Notes: generated from the letters alone by a model not told the origin. A stretch of DNA of 64,000 nucleotides from Staphylococcus argensis (GCF_002902305.1 NZ_PPPX01000001.1:394421-458420); one strand, 5' to 3'; numbered from the stretch's first letter, positions 37,953 through 50,021 are shown. Program-made: numbers and translations.

Positions 37953-38165
37953 CGCTACCTGTTTCGATAATGACAGTGGTTGTGTAGGTTTAATTTTATA
38001 TGAAATGCATAAAAGAAGGTATATATTTATAAAATATACAGTGATATTCATTAGCATACATAAAGATGGAAGTGCGGAACCAATAGGGCGGTAGATAACT
38101 CATTTGAATCGGCCACTTAAACTTAGTAAAATATATTTGTAATTAAAAACTCAGGAGGCAGTTTA

Positions 38166-39497
38166 ATGACTCATATTCAATTAGATTACGGTAAGACTTT
38201 GGAATTCTTCGGAGAGCACGAATTAGAACAACAGAAAGATAATGTTAAAGCAATTCACCAAACAATTCATAACGGGTCTGGCGCTGGCAGTGACTTCTTA
38301 GGCTGGTTAGATCTTCCTGTGGATTATGACAAAGAAGAGTTTAAACGTATCGTTGAAGCGGCAAAACGCGTGAAAGACCATTCAGATGTCTTCGTCGTGA
38401 TTGGCATCGGTGGTTCATATTTAGGTGCACGTGCAGCAATCGAAATGTTAACTTCTTCTTTCAGAAATAGTACAGAATATCCTGAAATCGTCTTTGTAGG
38501 AAACCATTTATCTTCATCTTATACGCACGAGTTAATCCAATACTTAGATGGTAAAGATTTCTCAGTGAATGTGATTTCTAAATCAGGTACGACGACAGAA
38601 CCTGCTGTATCATTCCGATTATTTAAACAGTTACTCGAAGATAAATATGGTAAAGAGGAAGCGAAAGAACGTATCTTTGCGACTACGGATAAAGAGAAAG
38701 GTGCTTTGAAACAGTTAGCGACAAACGAAGGCTATGAAACATTCGTTGTACCTGATGATGTGGGTGGTCGTTATTCAGTTCTTACAGCAGTAGGCCTTTT
38801 ACCTATAGCGGTAGCAGGCATCGATGTGGAAGCGATGATGCAAGGGGCTGCGAAAGCACGTGAAGAACTCTCATCAGATGAGTTAGAGCACAACATTGCA
38901 TATCAATATGCGACAATCCGTAATATCCTTTATACGAAAGGTTACACAACAGAAATGTTGATCAACTACGAACCATCACTATCTTATTTCAATGAGTGGT
39001 GGAAACAGTTGTACGGTGAGTCAGAAGGTAAAGACTACAAAGGTATCTATCCTTCAAGTGCAAACTACACTACAGACTTACACTCTTTAGGCCAATACGT
39101 TCAAGAAGGACGCCGTTTCTTGTTTGAAACTGTATTGAAAGTTGATACGCCTAAACATGATATTAAGATTGAAGAAGATCCAGACGACTTAGATGGCTTA
39201 AACTATTTAGCTGGTAAAACGATGGACGAAGTGAATACGAAAGCGTTCGAAGGTACATTGCTCGCTCACACTGATGGCGGCGTGCCTAACTTAGTTGTTC
39301 GCGTACCTCGTCTAGATGCTGAAACGTTCGGCTATCTCGTTTACTTCTTCGAATTAGCGTGTGCGATGAGTGGCTATCAATTAGGTGTAAATCCATTTAA
39401 CCAACCAGGTGTGGAAGCGTATAAACAAAATATGTTTGCGTTGTTAGGTAAGCCTGGTTATGAGGATAAAAAAGAAGCGTTGGAAAAACGTTTATAA
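38166..39497 (+). CDS. pgi: Glucose-6-phosphate isomerase
   Basis: A 443-residue glycolytic enzyme interconverting glucose-6-phosphate and fructose-6-phosphate. It is of the Firmicute short type. Motifs in order: [17 protein letters not shown] near residues 78-94, the SKSGTTTEP sugar-phosphate site near 138-146, the [14 protein letters not shown] family signature near 200-213 and the C-terminal [17 protein letters not shown] near 416-432 with the catalytic lysine. An AGGAGG site precedes the ATG. It is monocistronic with a terminator after it, in the same position as in S. aureus between argG and spsA. Confidence 0.97.
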   Translation: MTHIQLDYGKTLEFFGEHELEQQKDNVKAIHQTIHNGSGAGSDFLGWLDLPVDYDKEEFKRIVEAAKRVKDHSDVFVVIGIGGSYLGARAAIEMLTSSFRNSTEYPEIVFVGNHLSSSYTHELIQYLDGKDFSVNVISKSGTTTEPAVSFRLFKQLLEDKYGKEEAKERIFATTDKEKGALKQLATNEGYETFVVPDDVGGRYSVLTAVGLLPIAVAGIDVEAMMQGAAKAREELSSDELEHNIAYQYATIRNILYTKGYTTEMLINYEPSLSYFNEWWKQLYGESEGKDYKGIYPSSANYTTDLHSLGQYVQEGRRFLFETVLKVDTPKHDIKIEEDPDDLDGLNYLAGKTMDEVNTKAFEGTLLAHTDGGVPNLVVRVPRLDAETFGYLVYFFELACAMSGYQLGVNPFNQPGVEAYKQNMFALLGKPGYEDKKEALEKRL

Positions 39498-39510
39498 TTT
39501 AAGTGTGATG

Positions 39511-39545
39511 ACCCGCGGATGATTAATGTCTGCGGGTTTTGTTTT
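39511..39545 (+). terminator. Terminator after pgi
   Basis: ACCCGCGGA pairs with TCTGCGGGT, with a 9-10 base loop, followed by TTTTGTTTTG. Confidence 0.8.
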
Positions 39546-39601
39546 GTGATGAAGTATTGTATGTTTCTGACATGTAATATGTTAATGCCTTATTCTAATA
39601 T

Positions 39602-39714
39602 GCAATACTGCGTATTGGGGGTGGTGACGCTTTCCGCAGGCATGGCTTGAGCCTGTAGTCTCAAGACTCATGCTTTTCCTGCAGGAGTCGCACCATCCCC
39701 CTTAACTTGTATTG
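39602..39714. repeat. Bacillales-type palindromic intergenic repeat
   Basis: Outer arms CAATACTGCG and GTATTG, and inner arms GGGGGTGGTG and CACCATCCCCC, pair. The body contains CGCTTTCCGCAGGCATGG, GCCTGTAGTCTCAAGACTCA and CTTTTCCTGCAGGAGTCG, which I recognise as the core of a repeat scattered through many Bacillales genomes. No reading frame is present. It sits in the 800-base gap between pgi and spsA. Confidence 0.7.
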
Positions 39715-39786
39715 TGTGAGTACGTAGAGAAAGAGATTTGTACATTAATACGAATTAACTTCTTAGATAAATCAAAAACAAGATTA

Positions 39787-39948
39787 AGTTAAATTTTTGA
39801 GTGAATTTTCAATGTGTACTCGAGACGCTTGATGGAACTAGACCACAACGAAAATCCATTCTTAGAGCTCTTAGAGCGAAAAGAATTAGTTGAGTGTGGT
39901 CCCATAAGCAAGCGAGAGTTTTAACATTGAGAATTAATAAGTTTTAAT
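39787..39948. repeat. Long imperfect palindrome in the pgi-spsA gap
   Basis: The left arm (TTTTCAATGTGTACTCGAG, CGCTTGATGG, GACCACAAC) is mirrored by the right arm (GTGTGGTC, CCATAAGCAAGCGAGAG, AACATTGAGAA). Arms are about 60 bases with mismatches, around a 40-base loop that itself pairs ATTCTT with AAGAAT. No coding sequence is apparent. Confidence 0.55.
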
Positions 39949-40047
39949 TTTGTTCCAGACCTTAAAACATTCCACGTTCAACGAGACTTTTTCTTTTATT
40001 ATAAGAGTTAAAGCTAGTGTTTCTATTTGATTAGCAGTACTGGACTT

Positions 40048-40155
40048 TGGGGGAGAAGCACAGAAATCTATGATTTCGTAGTGCTTCCCCCGCGAGGATG
40101 AATAGAGTTTGAGAAAGCGAGGTGCCTTCTCGAATTCAGTCAGCTATCGCGAACG
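40048..40155 (+). repeat. Staphylococcal-type intergenic repeat, copy C
   Basis: GGGGGAGAAGCACAGAAATC, TATGATTTCGTAGTGCTTCC, CCCGCGAGG and CAGCTATCGCGAACGC repeat the order of copies A and B. The second stem pairs GAGAAAGCGAGG-type sequence with CCTTCTCGAA. It lies about 150 bases before spsA. Confidence 0.8.
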
Positions 40156-40304
40156 CTCAACTCATTTCATTTTTCTACATCTCGCGACTGATTTATCTGA
40201 GATTCAGATGTAATATTTTTCATTATATGGCTCGCATTTTATAATAGAGAAGAAGTTATGACAGTAGAACTTAAATATGAACGTTCTACTTAAGGGGTTG
40301 TGCA

Positions 40305-40832
40305 ATGCCTAGAATACTAAAACATTTGATTTCTCTTGTTATAGCAATTATTATTGTAATGTTGATTCAGACATTTCTCGTCAGAGGCTACGTGGTGCAA
40401 GATAAAGCGATGCAACCGACGTTGTCTCCAGAAGACCGCGTAATCATTAACAAAGTAAATACGATGTTTAATCGACTTCATGGCGGCGATGTGATACTGT
40501 ATCGACAATATGGGCAACTACATATAAGTCGTATTATCGGGCAACCTGGAGAGACGATTGAGTTTAAGAAAGGGCAGTTATATCGTAACGATCAACAAGT
40601 CGATGAACCCTATGCGACTCAAGGGCAGATTAAACATTTAGAGTTGCGACATGTGAAAGGGTCTGAAGGCGATATCGTGCCGCCAGATGCTTATTTCGTA
40701 TTGAATGATCAACGCAATAATCAAAGCGATTCTAGAACATACGGTTATATACAACATTCAGACATTATCGGTCATGTGAGTTTTAGGTATTATCCGCTAC
40801 AACGCATGACTTGGCAATTTAAAGGAGATTGA
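40305..40832 (+). CDS. spsA: SpsA, type I signal peptidase homologue lacking the catalytic dyad
   Basis: A 175-residue membrane protein with one N-terminal transmembrane segment (residues 8-27) and the S26 peptidase fold outside. Aligned with SpsB, the catalytic serine is replaced by alanine (QDKAMQP, A35) and the catalytic lysine by serine (HISRIIG, S75), while the surrounding boxes, GDVI, IGQPGE and NDQRNNQSDSRTYG, are kept. It should therefore be unable to cleave signal peptides, as accepted for staphylococcal SpsA. It lies ten bases before spsB, so the pair is co-transcribed; a supporting role to SpsB is inference. Confidence 0.93.
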   Translation: MPRILKHLISLVIAIIIVMLIQTFLVRGYVVQDKAMQPTLSPEDRVIINKVNTMFNRLHGGDVILYRQYGQLHISRIIGQPGETIEFKKGQLYRNDQQVDEPYATQGQIKHLELRHVKGSEGDIVPPDAYFVLNDQRNNQSDSRTYGYIQHSDIIGHVSFRYYPLQRMTWQFKGD

Positions 40833-40842
40833 GGTGTAGAAC

Positions 40843-41412
40843 GTGAAGAAAGAAATTAAAGAGTGGATTATAGCGATAGCGATTGCAGTCATCCTTATCG
40901 TAGTAATCACTAAATTTGTTGGTAAATCTTATACGGTTCGTGGTGATTCGATGTATCCAACTTTAAAGGATGGAGAGCGCGTTATCGTCAATATCGCAGG
41001 TGTTAAAATGGGTCATCTTGAGAAAGGTAATGTCATCATTTTCCATTCTCAAGAGAAAGATGATTATGTGAAACGTATTATCGGTACACCAGGCGATAAA
41101 GTGGAATATAAGAAAGACCAACTATACATCAATGGTAAAAAAGTGAAAGAGCCTTACTTGGATTACAACGAAAAACACAAACACATACATTATATTACTT
41201 CCGAAGACTGGAGTACGAAAGAAATCAACAACGGTAAGGCTGAAATTCCTAAAGGTAAACTTCTTGTATTAGGGGATAACCGTGAAGTAAGTAAAGATAG
41301 TCGTTCTTTCGGTTTAATCGATAAAGATAAAGTGGTTGGTAAAGTCGCACTACGTTATTGGCCATTTAGTCAATGGAAAGCGAATTTCAATCCAGATACA
41401 AAATATGAATAA
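40843..41412 (+). CDS. spsB: Type I signal peptidase SpsB
   Basis: A 189-residue essential membrane protease that removes signal peptides from exported proteins. The single N-terminal transmembrane helix spans about residues 8-24; the catalytic serine is S36 in RGDSMYP and the general base is K77 in YVKRIIG. Boxes D and E are seen as RRxxG-type sequence IIGTPGDKVEY and LVLGDNREVSKDSRSFG. Translation begins at GTG after AGGTG. It follows its inactive paralogue spsA and ends in a terminator. Confidence 0.97.
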   Translation: MKKEIKEWIIAIAIAVILIVVITKFVGKSYTVRGDSMYPTLKDGERVIVNIAGVKMGHLEKGNVIIFHSQEKDDYVKRIIGTPGDKVEYKKDQLYINGKKVKEPYLDYNEKHKHIHYITSEDWSTKEINNGKAEIPKGKLLVLGDNREVSKDSRSFGLIDKDKVVGKVALRYWPFSQWKANFNPDTKYE

Positions 41413-41418
41413 TTAAGC

Positions 41419-41456
41419 AACTACTCCATAATTTCAAGTTATGGGGTAGTTTTTCG
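41419..41456 (+). terminator. Terminator after spsB
   Basis: AACTACTCCATAA pairs with TTATGGGGTAGTT around a seven-base loop, followed by a T-run. Confidence 0.9.
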
Positions 41457-41592
41457 TATCTATGGTTTGAGTACGCTAATTTCACATTTTGAGTGCGTAA
41501 CTTGCTAAATTCACGATATCTTCTCTTTACGTAAAAAATTTTTCTACGCTGCTCCTATGCGTGTTAAACTATCTTGTGAAGGAGTGTTTTTT

Positions 41593-44500
41593 ATGTTTTT
41601 GGATGTGTTATACGGCAAGGCGGGCACAGGTAAATCTTATGCGATGCTAGAAGAAATTAAAGAGAAAATGCGTGAGAATCCATTGGGAGACCCTATTATT
41701 CTCATTGCACCTACACAGAATACGTTCCAGCTTGAACAAGCGTTTGTGAATGATTCAGATCTTCGGGGAAGTCTGCGTACAGAAGTACTTCACTTTGAAC
41801 GCTTGAGTCATCGTGTGTTTCAAGAAGTAGGTGGACTGAACGAAGAACAATTATCTAAAGCAGCGACAGAAATGATGATTTATGACATTTTGCATCAGGA
41901 GAAATCTGAGTTGCAATTATATGGTTCTCAAATTGACTATTATGGCTTTAGTGAAAAGCTTTACGAACAAATTCAAGATTTTAAAAAATATGCAGTGAGC
42001 CCAGAGCAATTAACAGAACTCATTGCCACGCATCCTATGCAAACACGCATGAAACATAAACTACACGATATTGCTCATATTTATCAACGGCTAGAAGACC
42101 GTATTCAAGGCAATTATGTTTCTACTGAAGATACGTTGCAGCGCTTTATTGAAATGATGCCACAATCGGACTGGTTGTCACGTGCTGAAATTTACATAGA
42201 TGGTTTCCACAACTTCTCTACACTAGAGTATCAAATCATCCGTGGACTGGCGCAGAACTGTAAACGTGTGAGTGTCTTGCTGACGACGGATGGCGACAAA
42301 GACACGTTTAGTCTGTTCAGAAAGCCTTCAGAAGTGTTAACGCATCTTGAAGATATCGCGCACGATTTAGGTACGACGTTACACAAGCGTCAGTTTAACC
42401 AACAACAGCGTTTTCTCACTGAAGAATTAAGTCATCTTGAGCGTCAATTTGACGCCTTACAACCCTCAACCGTGAATGCGCAAGGCAATATCCGCATTCT
42501 TGAATCTTCTTCTATGCGCGAAGAAGTGAACGAGGTCGCGCGTCAAATTATTAAAGATAATCGCGAGCACGGACGTCGTTATCAAGATGTAGCGATACTT
42601 TACCGTGACGAGAGTTACGCCTACCTCTTAGAGTCGATTCTGCCACAGTATGACATTCCGTATCATATCGATGTGAAATGTTCGATGACCCATCATCCCG
42701 TGATGGAAATGTTCCGTTCACTCATCGAAGTCGTGCAGACCAACTGGAACTTTGAGCCGCTTATGCGTTTATTTAAGACGGGTGTCCTTACTCGAAATAC
42801 GAAGGACGACCACTATCTCATTGATTTATTGGAGAATTTCGTTCTTGAACGTGGTATTTACGGTCAACGCTGGGTGGATGACCGTTACTTTACCATTGAG
42901 CAGTTTAGTAAAATGGGTCTAAAACACCATAAATTAACTGAAGAAGACCGTGAAACCTTTGAAAAGGTAGTCCAACTCAAATCCTATGTCATGGATCATG
43001 TGCTGCAGCTTGAACGTAACTTGAAAGATGCGACAACAGCTGTGGAGTACGCGACGGCATTCTATGAAACGATAGAAGACTTTGGTTTGCCGAACCAACT
43101 CATGACAGAGCGTGATGAATACGAATTGGATGGCGAAACGCAAAAAGCGGAAGAAATTGACCAAATCTGGCAAGGATTTATCCAAACGCTTGATGACTTA
43201 GTGCGTGTATTTGATACGTCCTCAATGACAAAGAAACGTTTCTTAGAACTCTTAGATATCGGTTTAGATCAACTCGAATTCGTCATGATTCCCCAGACAT
43301 TAGATCAGGTTAGTATCGGTACGATGGATTTAGCGAAAGTAGACAACAAAGCACATGTTTATTTAATCGGTGTCAATGATGGTAGTTTGCCTCAATCGGT
43401 AAATTCTTCGAGTCTCATTACAGATGATGAGAAACGACTTTTTGAGGAAAATGCAAATATTGAACTCAGCCCGACGTCAGACATTTTACAAATGGATGAA
43501 GCGTTTGTCTGCTATATCGCAATGACGCGTGCACGCCAACAACTCACGATGTCCTACAGTTTGATGGGCAATAGCGGGGATGAGAAAGAACCAAGTCCAT
43601 ATCTTGCGCAAATTCAAGCATTATTCAATCAACTGCCGACGACAAATATCCATCATTACCATCAACGTGAGCCACTTGCGTTAATGCAGCATCCACATCA
43701 AACGAAGACGGCTTTATTCGAATCTCTACAAGCATGGCTCAACGAAGAAATTGTCGCGGACACATGGCTGGATACGTACCAAGTGTTGAGGGACGATTCT
43801 GAGCTCAATGACGGACTCAATTACTTACTGTCAGCGTTAACTTACAATAACGAAACGGTGCAGTTATCTAACCAGCTTTCTAAAAAGCTTTATGGTAAGA
43901 CGATGAATGCCAGTGTGTCACGCTTTGAAGGATATCAGAACTGTCCATTTAAGCACTATGCGTCTCACGGATTGCGTTTAAACGAACGTACGAAATATAA
44001 ATTGGAGAACTTTGATTTAGGAGATATCTTCCACCAAGTCTTGCGTTATATTTCAGAACGCTTGAATGGTGATTTTACCAATTTACAACCGAATCAAATT
44101 CACCAATTAACTGTAGAGGCACTGAATGAAATCCTGCCAGAAGTGCAATTCAACGTGTTAAATTCTACAGCCTACTATCGTTATCTGTCACAACGTATCG
44201 GAACGATCGTAGAAAGTACCTTGAAAGCATTGAAGTACCAAGGCGAGCACTCCAAGTTTGTGCCACAACGCTTTGAAGCAGGATTTAGACGTAAGCCGCG
44301 CAACAACAATGAACTTGAGGCAACACCACTACAGACACGACAAGGTATTCCGATCAATATTCGTGGCCAAATCGACCGTATTGATACGTACCAGAAAGAG
44401 GATAAAAGTTACGTCAACGTCGTCGATTATAAATCTTCGAAGACGAGTGGTACGTTAGACTTAACGAAAGTGTATTATGGTCTGCAAATGCAAATGATGA

Positions 44501-45054
44501 CGTACATGGATGTCGTGCTACAGAACAAGATGCGCTTAGGACTCACTGAAATGACGAAACCAGGCGGATTGTTGTATTTCCACGTCCATCAACCGCGTCC
44601 GTCATATCAATTAAATGAGTTACTACAAAAGGACTTTGGTCAAGAGTTCTTAGGCGCTTACCGTTTAAATGGCTTGCTTAACGATGATGAAGAGGTGCTC
44701 GATGCATTTGACACACGTTTCGAACCCCAATTCAAATCAGATATCGTGCCTTTGAGAGCTAAAAAAGACGGCGCGTTACATTATTCTAGTAAAGTTGCGA
44801 ATGAAGAGACGATTTATAAATTCTTGCAGCATAATCGTCAGAACTTTATCGATATCGCTTCTGATATTATGGATGGCCATACGGAAGTGGCACCGCTTCG
44901 TTACGACGACAAATTACCTTGTGAATTCTGCAATTATCGTGCCGTGTGTCACGTCGATAGTTTGATCGATAGTAAACATTATCGCAGTGTGGATGAAACG
45001 ATTGATCCACTTCAAGCAATTCAAGATGAGAAGTTAGAAGGTGAAGATAGATGA
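41593..45054 (+). CDS. addB: ATP-dependent helicase/deoxyribonuclease subunit B
   Basis: A 1153-residue subunit of the AddAB (RexAB) helicase-nuclease that resects double-strand breaks for recombination. The Walker A-type GKAGTGKS is at residues 8-15. The C-terminal RecB-type nuclease includes RGQIDRID and VVDYKSS near residues 933-955. Four cysteines that hold an iron-sulfur cluster appear as one in QNCPFKHY near 794 and three in [11 protein letters not shown] near 1112-1121. The ATG at 41593 follows GAAGGAGTG; an upstream in-frame ATG lacks a site. The addA start overlaps the stop by four bases (ATGA). Confidence 0.96.
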   Translation: MFLDVLYGKAGTGKSYAMLEEIKEKMRENPLGDPIILIAPTQNTFQLEQAFVNDSDLRGSLRTEVLHFERLSHRVFQEVGGLNEEQLSKAATEMMIYDILHQEKSELQLYGSQIDYYGFSEKLYEQIQDFKKYAVSPEQLTELIATHPMQTRMKHKLHDIAHIYQRLEDRIQGNYVSTEDTLQRFIEMMPQSDWLSRAEIYIDGFHNFSTLEYQIIRGLAQNCKRVSVLLTTDGDKDTFSLFRKPSEVLTHLEDIAHDLGTTLHKRQFNQQQRFLTEELSHLERQFDALQPSTVNAQGNIRILESSSMREEVNEVARQIIKDNREHGRRYQDVAILYRDESYAYLLESILPQYDIPYHIDVKCSMTHHPVMEMFRSLIEVVQTNWNFEPLMRLFKTGVLTRNTKDDHYLIDLLENFVLERGIYGQRWVDDRYFTIEQFSKMGLKHHKLTEEDRETFEKVVQLKSYVMDHVLQLERNLKDATTAVEYATAFYETIEDFGLPNQLMTERDEYELDGETQKAEEIDQIWQGFIQTLDDLVRVFDTSSMTKKRFLELLDIGLDQLEFVMIPQTLDQVSIGTMDLAKVDNKAHVYLIGVNDGSLPQSVNSSSLITDDEKRLFEENANIELSPTSDILQMDEAFVCYIAMTRARQQLTMSYSLMGNSGDEKEPSPYLAQIQALFNQLPTTNIHHYHQREPLALMQHPHQTKTALFESLQAWLNEEIVADTWLDTYQVLRDDSELNDGLNYLLSALTYNNETVQLSNQLSKKLYGKTMNASVSRFEGYQNCPFKHYASHGLRLNERTKYKLENFDLGDIFHQVLRYISERLNGDFTNLQPNQIHQLTVEALNEILPEVQFNVLNSTAYYRYLSQRIGTIVESTLKALKYQGEHSKFVPQRFEAGFRRKPRNNNELEATPLQTRQGIPINIRGQIDRIDTYQKEDKSYVNVVDYKSSKTSGTLDLTKVYYGLQMQMMTYMDVVLQNKMRLGLTEMTKPGGLLYFHVHQPRPSYQLNELLQKDFGQEFLGAYRLNGLLNDDEEVLDAFDTRFEPQFKSDIVPLRAKKDGALHYSSKVANEETIYKFLQHNRQNFIDIASDIMDGHTEVAPLRYDDKLPCEFCNYRAVCHVDSLIDSKHYRSVDETIDPLQAIQDEKLEGEDR

Positions 45055-48000
45055 GAAGTGTAATTCCTGACAAACCTCATGACGTTCAATGGACCGACCA
45101 ACAATGGAAGAGTATTTATGCGAAAGATCAAGATATTCTCGTGGCTGCAGCTGCAGGTTCAGGGAAGACGGCGGTACTCGTCGAACGTATTATTCAACGC
45201 ATCTTACGTGACGAAATCGATGTCGACCGTCTTCTCGTCGTGACCTTTACTAATGCGAGTGCGAGAGAGATGAAGCAACGTGTTGAAGCGCGCATTCAAG
45301 AAGCATCGATTGCTGACCCTTCTAACGCTCACTTGAAAGCCCAACGTGTGAAGATTCATCAAGCACAAATTTCAACGTTACACAGTTTTTGCCTGAAGCT
45401 TATTCAGCAACATTATGATGTGCTGGATATTGATCCGAACTTCAGAACAAGTAGCGAAGCAGAGAACATCCTGTTACTCGAACAAACGATAGACGAGGTC
45501 TTAGAACGACATTATGAGAAGTTGGACCCAGCGTTTATCGAGCTTGCCGAACATCTCGCATCTGACCGTAGCGATGATCAATTACGCCAAATTGTGAAAC
45601 AACTGTACTTCTTTAGTGTGGCTAATCCTACGCCATTTGCTTGGTTACATCAGCTTGATCAGGCCTACCAAGATGACCAGCGAATTGAAACGATGCTAGG
45701 GACGATGAAGACGTTCGTAAAAGTGTTCTTACAGGCTGGTAAAGAAGCGTTAGAGAAAAGTCATGAACTCTTCTCTATGGCGGTGGATACTGAGAAGCAA
45801 ATTGCGACGGTAGAAGCAGAGCTCAAATTCCTAAATAAAGCATTAGAAGGCGGCCAAGTGCATCCTGATGTTATTACTGAACATGAACTGCCTAAACGCT
45901 TTCCAACACTTACTAAAAAGATTAAAGAAGCCAATGATGGTATGGAGGAAATGTTAGCGGACGGAAAGGCGCAATATGAGGCGTATAAAAAGCAACTGAC
46001 AAAAGTGAAAGAAGAATATCTTTCTCGCTCAGTTGAAGATTTAACACAAGACATGCAGCGCTTAGCGCCTCGTGTGCGTTATTTGGCCCAAGTCGCTGAA
46101 GATGTCATCGAGCGTTTTAACAAGAAAAAACGTGAACGTAACATTCTTGATTTCTCAGACTACGAGCACTTTGCCTTACAAATTCTGACGAAAGCAGACG
46201 GTCGTCCATCAGCGGTAGCAGAAGCCTATCGTGATCAATTTGCGGAAATTCTCGTGGATGAGTACCAAGATACGAACCGCGTGCAAGAGACGATTCTACA
46301 AAGTATCAAACAAGGCGACGAAGCAGACGGCAACTTGTTTATGGTAGGGGACGTAAAGCAATCTATCTATAAATTCAGACAAGCGGATCCTGGATTGTTT
46401 ATCGATAAATACAATCGTTTTACCACTGAAGGTGACGGCACAGGACTACGCATTGATCTGTCTCAAAACTTCCGTTCTCGTAAAGAAGTGCTTTCGACGA
46501 CGAACTATCTCTTTAAACATATGATGGATGAAGCGGTCGGTGAAATTGAATATGATGATGCCGCGCAACTCTACTACGGTGCGCCATTTGACGAACGTGA
46601 GCATCCACTGCAGTTAAACATGCTTGTGAAAGACGAGGATTCTGAACTCACTGCGAGTGAACAGGAAGCGGAGTATATTGCACAACAAGTGGAATATATC
46701 ATGGAACACAAAGAGGTTTATGACATGAAGACGGGAACCTATCGTAAACCTGAATATAAGGATATCGTTATTCTTGAGCGTAGTTATGGTCAGGCGAACA
46801 CGTTACAACAAGTGTTTAAAGACCATGATATTCCGTTCTTCGTGAACAGTAAGCAAGGGTACTTTGCACAAACGGAAGTCCAACTCATACTCTCTTTCTT
46901 GCGAACAGTGGACAATCCGCTTCAAGACATTTATCTCGTCGGCTTGATGCGTTCTGTGATTTATCAATTTACAGAAGATGAGCTATCCGAAATTCGTGTT
47001 GTGAGTCCGAATGATGATTATTTCTATCAATCCATCAAACAATATCAACAATCTGACGACGCTGATTCAGATCTCGTTGATAAGTTGAAACATTTCCTTG
47101 CTGACATTGCACATTATCAAGATTACAGTCAATCGCATCCGGTGTATCAGCTTATCGACAAATTCTACAACTATCATTATGTCATTCAGTACTTCAGTGG
47201 TTTAGTTGGCGGTAATGGACGACGTGCGAATCTCCATGGACTGTTCAACAAAGCGATAGAGTTCGAGAATTCTAGCTTTAGAGGCTTGTATCAATTTATC
47301 CGTTTTATCGATGAATTGATTGAACGTGGAAAAGACTTCGGTGAGGAACAAGTCGTAGGTCCTAACGACGATGTTGTACGCATGATGACGATTCACAGCA
47401 GTAAAGGTCTGGAATTTCCATTTGTGATTTATGGTAACCTTAGCGTTCGATTCCAACGCAATGATTTAAATAAAGCTGTGATCCTTAACCAAGAATACGG
47501 TTTAGGCATGAAATATTTCGATATGGAGGATTATATCGCTTATCCTTCTCTCGCCTCATTAACTTATCGTGCAATTGCCGAGAAAGAAATGATTTCTGAA
47601 GAAATGCGGTTAATCTATGTAGCTTTAACGCGTGCGAAAGAACAGCTTTTCCTCATTGGTCGAGTAAAGGAAGATAAAGAATTAGAGAACATGGCGAAAC
47701 AAACGGTGTCAGGTACACACTTACCTGTCAGCGATCGTTTGACTGCGCAATCGCCAATACAACTGATTTATCCAATATTAGCCAAACATCAATTACCTGA
47801 ACTTCCTAGAAATTTACGTTTCGAAGATCACATTGATGATTTGCCTGACGCAATGCATCCTTATGTGACAGTGAATACGACTTATTACGTTGATATTGCT
47901 ACGGAAAGTGATGTTCATACTTCAGAACAACGTACGGTTGAAGACATTGAAGCACTCAATAGTGGAGATGATGAGTTGAAGTCTCAAATTCATCGCCAAT

Positions 48001-48719
48001 TGAGTTATCATTATCCATATCAAGCGGATATTGAGAAACCTTCCAAGCAATCGGTGTCAGAGTTGAAGCGTCAATTAGAGACAGAACAAGCAGATACCAA
48101 CTATGACCGTGTGAGACAGTATCAGATTGGTTACGCTTCGTACGAGCGGCCGGCTTTTATGCATGAACAAAAACGCCGTAAAGCCAATGAGAAAGGGACG
48201 CTAATGCATACCGTCATGCAACATTTGCCGTTCCGTCCTGAAGGTTTGACTGAGGACGAACTTGACGCCTATGTCGATACGTTGATAGATAAAAATATTA
48301 TCGAAGACGATGCGAAACGAGATATCAGCTATGAAGATATTATGAAATTTATTCAAAGTGATATTTATCAAGATATTGCACATAGCGAGAAAGTGTATCG
48401 AGAATTGCCGTTTGTAGTGAATCAAGCAAGTGTCGATCACATCGATGTTGATAAAGAAGATGTGTCCATTATTCAAGGTATGATTGACTTAATCTATATC
48501 AAAGATGGCTGTTACTACTTCCTAGACTACAAGACCGATACCTTTAACCGTCGTAGAGGGATGACAGATGAGGAAATAGGGCAACAGTTACGTGAGCGCT
48601 ATCGCGTGCAAATGCAGTATTATAAAGATACACTCGAAACGATTCTAGATACTAAAGTGAAAGGATATCTTTACTTCTTTAAATTCGAGACACTTTCAAT
48701 TGATGAAAGTGAAGATTAA
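45051..48719 (+). CDS. addA: ATP-dependent helicase/nuclease subunit A
   Basis: A 1222-residue UvrD/Rep-type helicase fused to a C-terminal RecB-family nuclease. Walker A is AAAGSGKTA near residues 33-41, motif Ia [11 protein letters not shown] near 65, the Walker B/motif II segment is [11 protein letters not shown] near 400-410, motif III is [12 protein letters not shown], and motif V/VI are [14 protein letters not shown] near 780 and [11 protein letters not shown] near 865. The nuclease motif is FLDYKTDT near 1160. It pairs with AddB for break processing and recombination. Start overlaps addB. A hairpin terminator follows. Confidence 0.97.
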   Translation: MRSVIPDKPHDVQWTDQQWKSIYAKDQDILVAAAAGSGKTAVLVERIIQRILRDEIDVDRLLVVTFTNASAREMKQRVEARIQEASIADPSNAHLKAQRVKIHQAQISTLHSFCLKLIQQHYDVLDIDPNFRTSSEAENILLLEQTIDEVLERHYEKLDPAFIELAEHLASDRSDDQLRQIVKQLYFFSVANPTPFAWLHQLDQAYQDDQRIETMLGTMKTFVKVFLQAGKEALEKSHELFSMAVDTEKQIATVEAELKFLNKALEGGQVHPDVITEHELPKRFPTLTKKIKEANDGMEEMLADGKAQYEAYKKQLTKVKEEYLSRSVEDLTQDMQRLAPRVRYLAQVAEDVIERFNKKKRERNILDFSDYEHFALQILTKADGRPSAVAEAYRDQFAEILVDEYQDTNRVQETILQSIKQGDEADGNLFMVGDVKQSIYKFRQADPGLFIDKYNRFTTEGDGTGLRIDLSQNFRSRKEVLSTTNYLFKHMMDEAVGEIEYDDAAQLYYGAPFDEREHPLQLNMLVKDEDSELTASEQEAEYIAQQVEYIMEHKEVYDMKTGTYRKPEYKDIVILERSYGQANTLQQVFKDHDIPFFVNSKQGYFAQTEVQLILSFLRTVDNPLQDIYLVGLMRSVIYQFTEDELSEIRVVSPNDDYFYQSIKQYQQSDDADSDLVDKLKHFLADIAHYQDYSQSHPVYQLIDKFYNYHYVIQYFSGLVGGNGRRANLHGLFNKAIEFENSSFRGLYQFIRFIDELIERGKDFGEEQVVGPNDDVVRMMTIHSSKGLEFPFVIYGNLSVRFQRNDLNKAVILNQEYGLGMKYFDMEDYIAYPSLASLTYRAIAEKEMISEEMRLIYVALTRAKEQLFLIGRVKEDKELENMAKQTVSGTHLPVSDRLTAQSPIQLIYPILAKHQLPELPRNLRFEDHIDDLPDAMHPYVTVNTTYYVDIATESDVHTSEQRTVEDIEALNSGDDELKSQIHRQLSYHYPYQADIEKPSKQSVSELKRQLETEQADTNYDRVRQYQIGYASYERPAFMHEQKRRKANEKGTLMHTVMQHLPFRPEGLTEDELDAYVDTLIDKNIIEDDAKRDISYEDIMKFIQSDIYQDIAHSEKVYRELPFVVNQASVDHIDVDKEDVSIIQGMIDLIYIKDGCYYFLDYKTDTFNRRRGMTDEEIGQQLRERYRVQMQYYKDTLETILDTKVKGYLYFFKFETLSIDESED

Positions 48720-48772
48720 GGTCCTTTTAGTAAAATGATAGAGAAACTCGACCTATCATGTAAATGACTTCA

Positions 48773-48817
48773 AGCACGCCATTATCGTAATCATTTACGG
48801 ATAATGCGTGCTTTTTC
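48773..48817 (+). terminator. Terminator of the addBA operon
   Basis: AGCACGCCATTATCGTAA pairs with TTACGGATAATGCGTGCT with one bulge, followed by TTTTT. Confidence 0.9.
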
Positions 48818-48960
48818 ACATTTAAAAGGTAAATTAATCTATAACGCAAACTTGACTTGCGAACAACAATATTTAGAAAATTATGATACTCAGATATTTG
48901 TGATTTCTCACAACATTTAGTTATAATGTGATTAAGATTAAGGTGAGGAGCTGATGATGA

Positions 48961-49875
48961 ATGAAATTCCTATCATTCAGATACGAAGGAGAAACATCTT
49001 ACGGAGTGAAAGTAAAGCGTGAAGAAGCAGCGTGGGATTTAAAGAAAGTCTTCGCTGATTTCGCTCAAGAATCGGACTTTCACCCTAAAACATTATTACA
49101 AGGCTTACAACATAATCAATCAGTAGATTTTCAAGAAGCAGTACGTAAAGCGGTAGTCGCTGCTGAAGAAAGTGGAAATGGTGAGGCATACAAAGTTCAA
49201 TTTAACGATATTGAGTTTCTACCACCAGTCACTCCAACAAACAATGTGATTGCGTTCGGTCGTAACTATCAAGAACATGCAGACGAGTTGAATCATGAAG
49301 TACAACGTCTGTACGTCTTCACTAAAGCGGCGTCATCACTCACAGGTGATAACACAACAATCCCAAATCACAAAGATATTACGGATCAACTCGATTACGA
49401 AGGTGAGCTTGGCGTTGTCATTGGTAAGGCCGGTGAGAAGATTCCTAAAGGCTTAGCTTTAGACTACGTTTATGGATATACAATTATTAACGATATTACA
49501 GACCGTAAAGCGCAGAAAGCTCATGATCAAGCTTTCCTTTCTAAAAGTTTAACAGGTGGATGCCCAATGGGTCCTTATATCGTCACGAAAGATGAATTAC
49601 CTGAACCTGATAATGTAAATATCGTAACGAAAGTGAATAATGATATTCGTCAAGATGGTAATACGAGCCAAATGATTTTAAATATTGATGAATTAATCGA
49701 AGAAATTTCTAAATATGTGGCGTTACATCCAGGGGATATTATTGCGACAGGTACGCCAGCAGGTGTAGGTGCAGGTATGGAACCACCACAATTCTTACAA
49801 CCTGGCGATGAAGTGAAGATTACGATTGACAATATCGGAACTTTAACGAACTTTATTGCAGATAGTGAAGAATAA
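48961..49875 (+). CDS. Fumarylacetoacetate hydrolase family protein
   Basis: A 304-residue FAH-superfamily enzyme. An N-terminal domain of about 80 residues precedes the catalytic fold, where metal and substrate ligands show as [12 protein letters not shown] near 96-107, the [12 protein letters not shown] motif near 142-153 with two glutamates and the aspartate, and [13 protein letters not shown] near 259-271. Members hydrolyse C-C bonds or decarboxylate oxaloacetate-like acids; the staphylococcal role is not settled. GGAGCTG precedes the start and the next ATG upstream overlaps it out of frame. It is a single gene with its own terminator. Confidence 0.87.
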   Translation: MKFLSFRYEGETSYGVKVKREEAAWDLKKVFADFAQESDFHPKTLLQGLQHNQSVDFQEAVRKAVVAAEESGNGEAYKVQFNDIEFLPPVTPTNNVIAFGRNYQEHADELNHEVQRLYVFTKAASSLTGDNTTIPNHKDITDQLDYEGELGVVIGKAGEKIPKGLALDYVYGYTIINDITDRKAQKAHDQAFLSKSLTGGCPMGPYIVTKDELPEPDNVNIVTKVNNDIRQDGNTSQMILNIDELIEEISKYVALHPGDIIATGTPAGVGAGMEPPQFLQPGDEVKITIDNIGTLTNFIADSEE

Positions 49876-49892
49876 GAAGATATGATTATTGA

Positions 49893-49930
49893 TGAGCGAG
49901 TTGCTTCCGAGTGACTTGCTCTTTTTATTT
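49893..49930 (+). terminator. Terminator after the FAH-family gene
   Basis: TGAGCGAGTTGC pairs with GTGACTTGCTC, including G-T pairs, followed by TTTTTATTT. Confidence 0.65.
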
Positions 49931-50021
49931 CGTATTCGCGTAGCATCTTTAATTCGCATTATAATAGGGTATCTATTATAATAGCACATGGTAAATATTA
50001 CATTAGTGTGGGGGTATATTC

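Noticed and set aside
40305..40832. SpsA as a second active signal peptidase
   Set aside because: Both catalytic residues are replaced (A35 and S75).
45761..46054. A 97-codon minus-strand frame inside addA
   Set aside because: It lies opposite conserved coding sequence of addA and its residues reflect reverse-complement codon bias.
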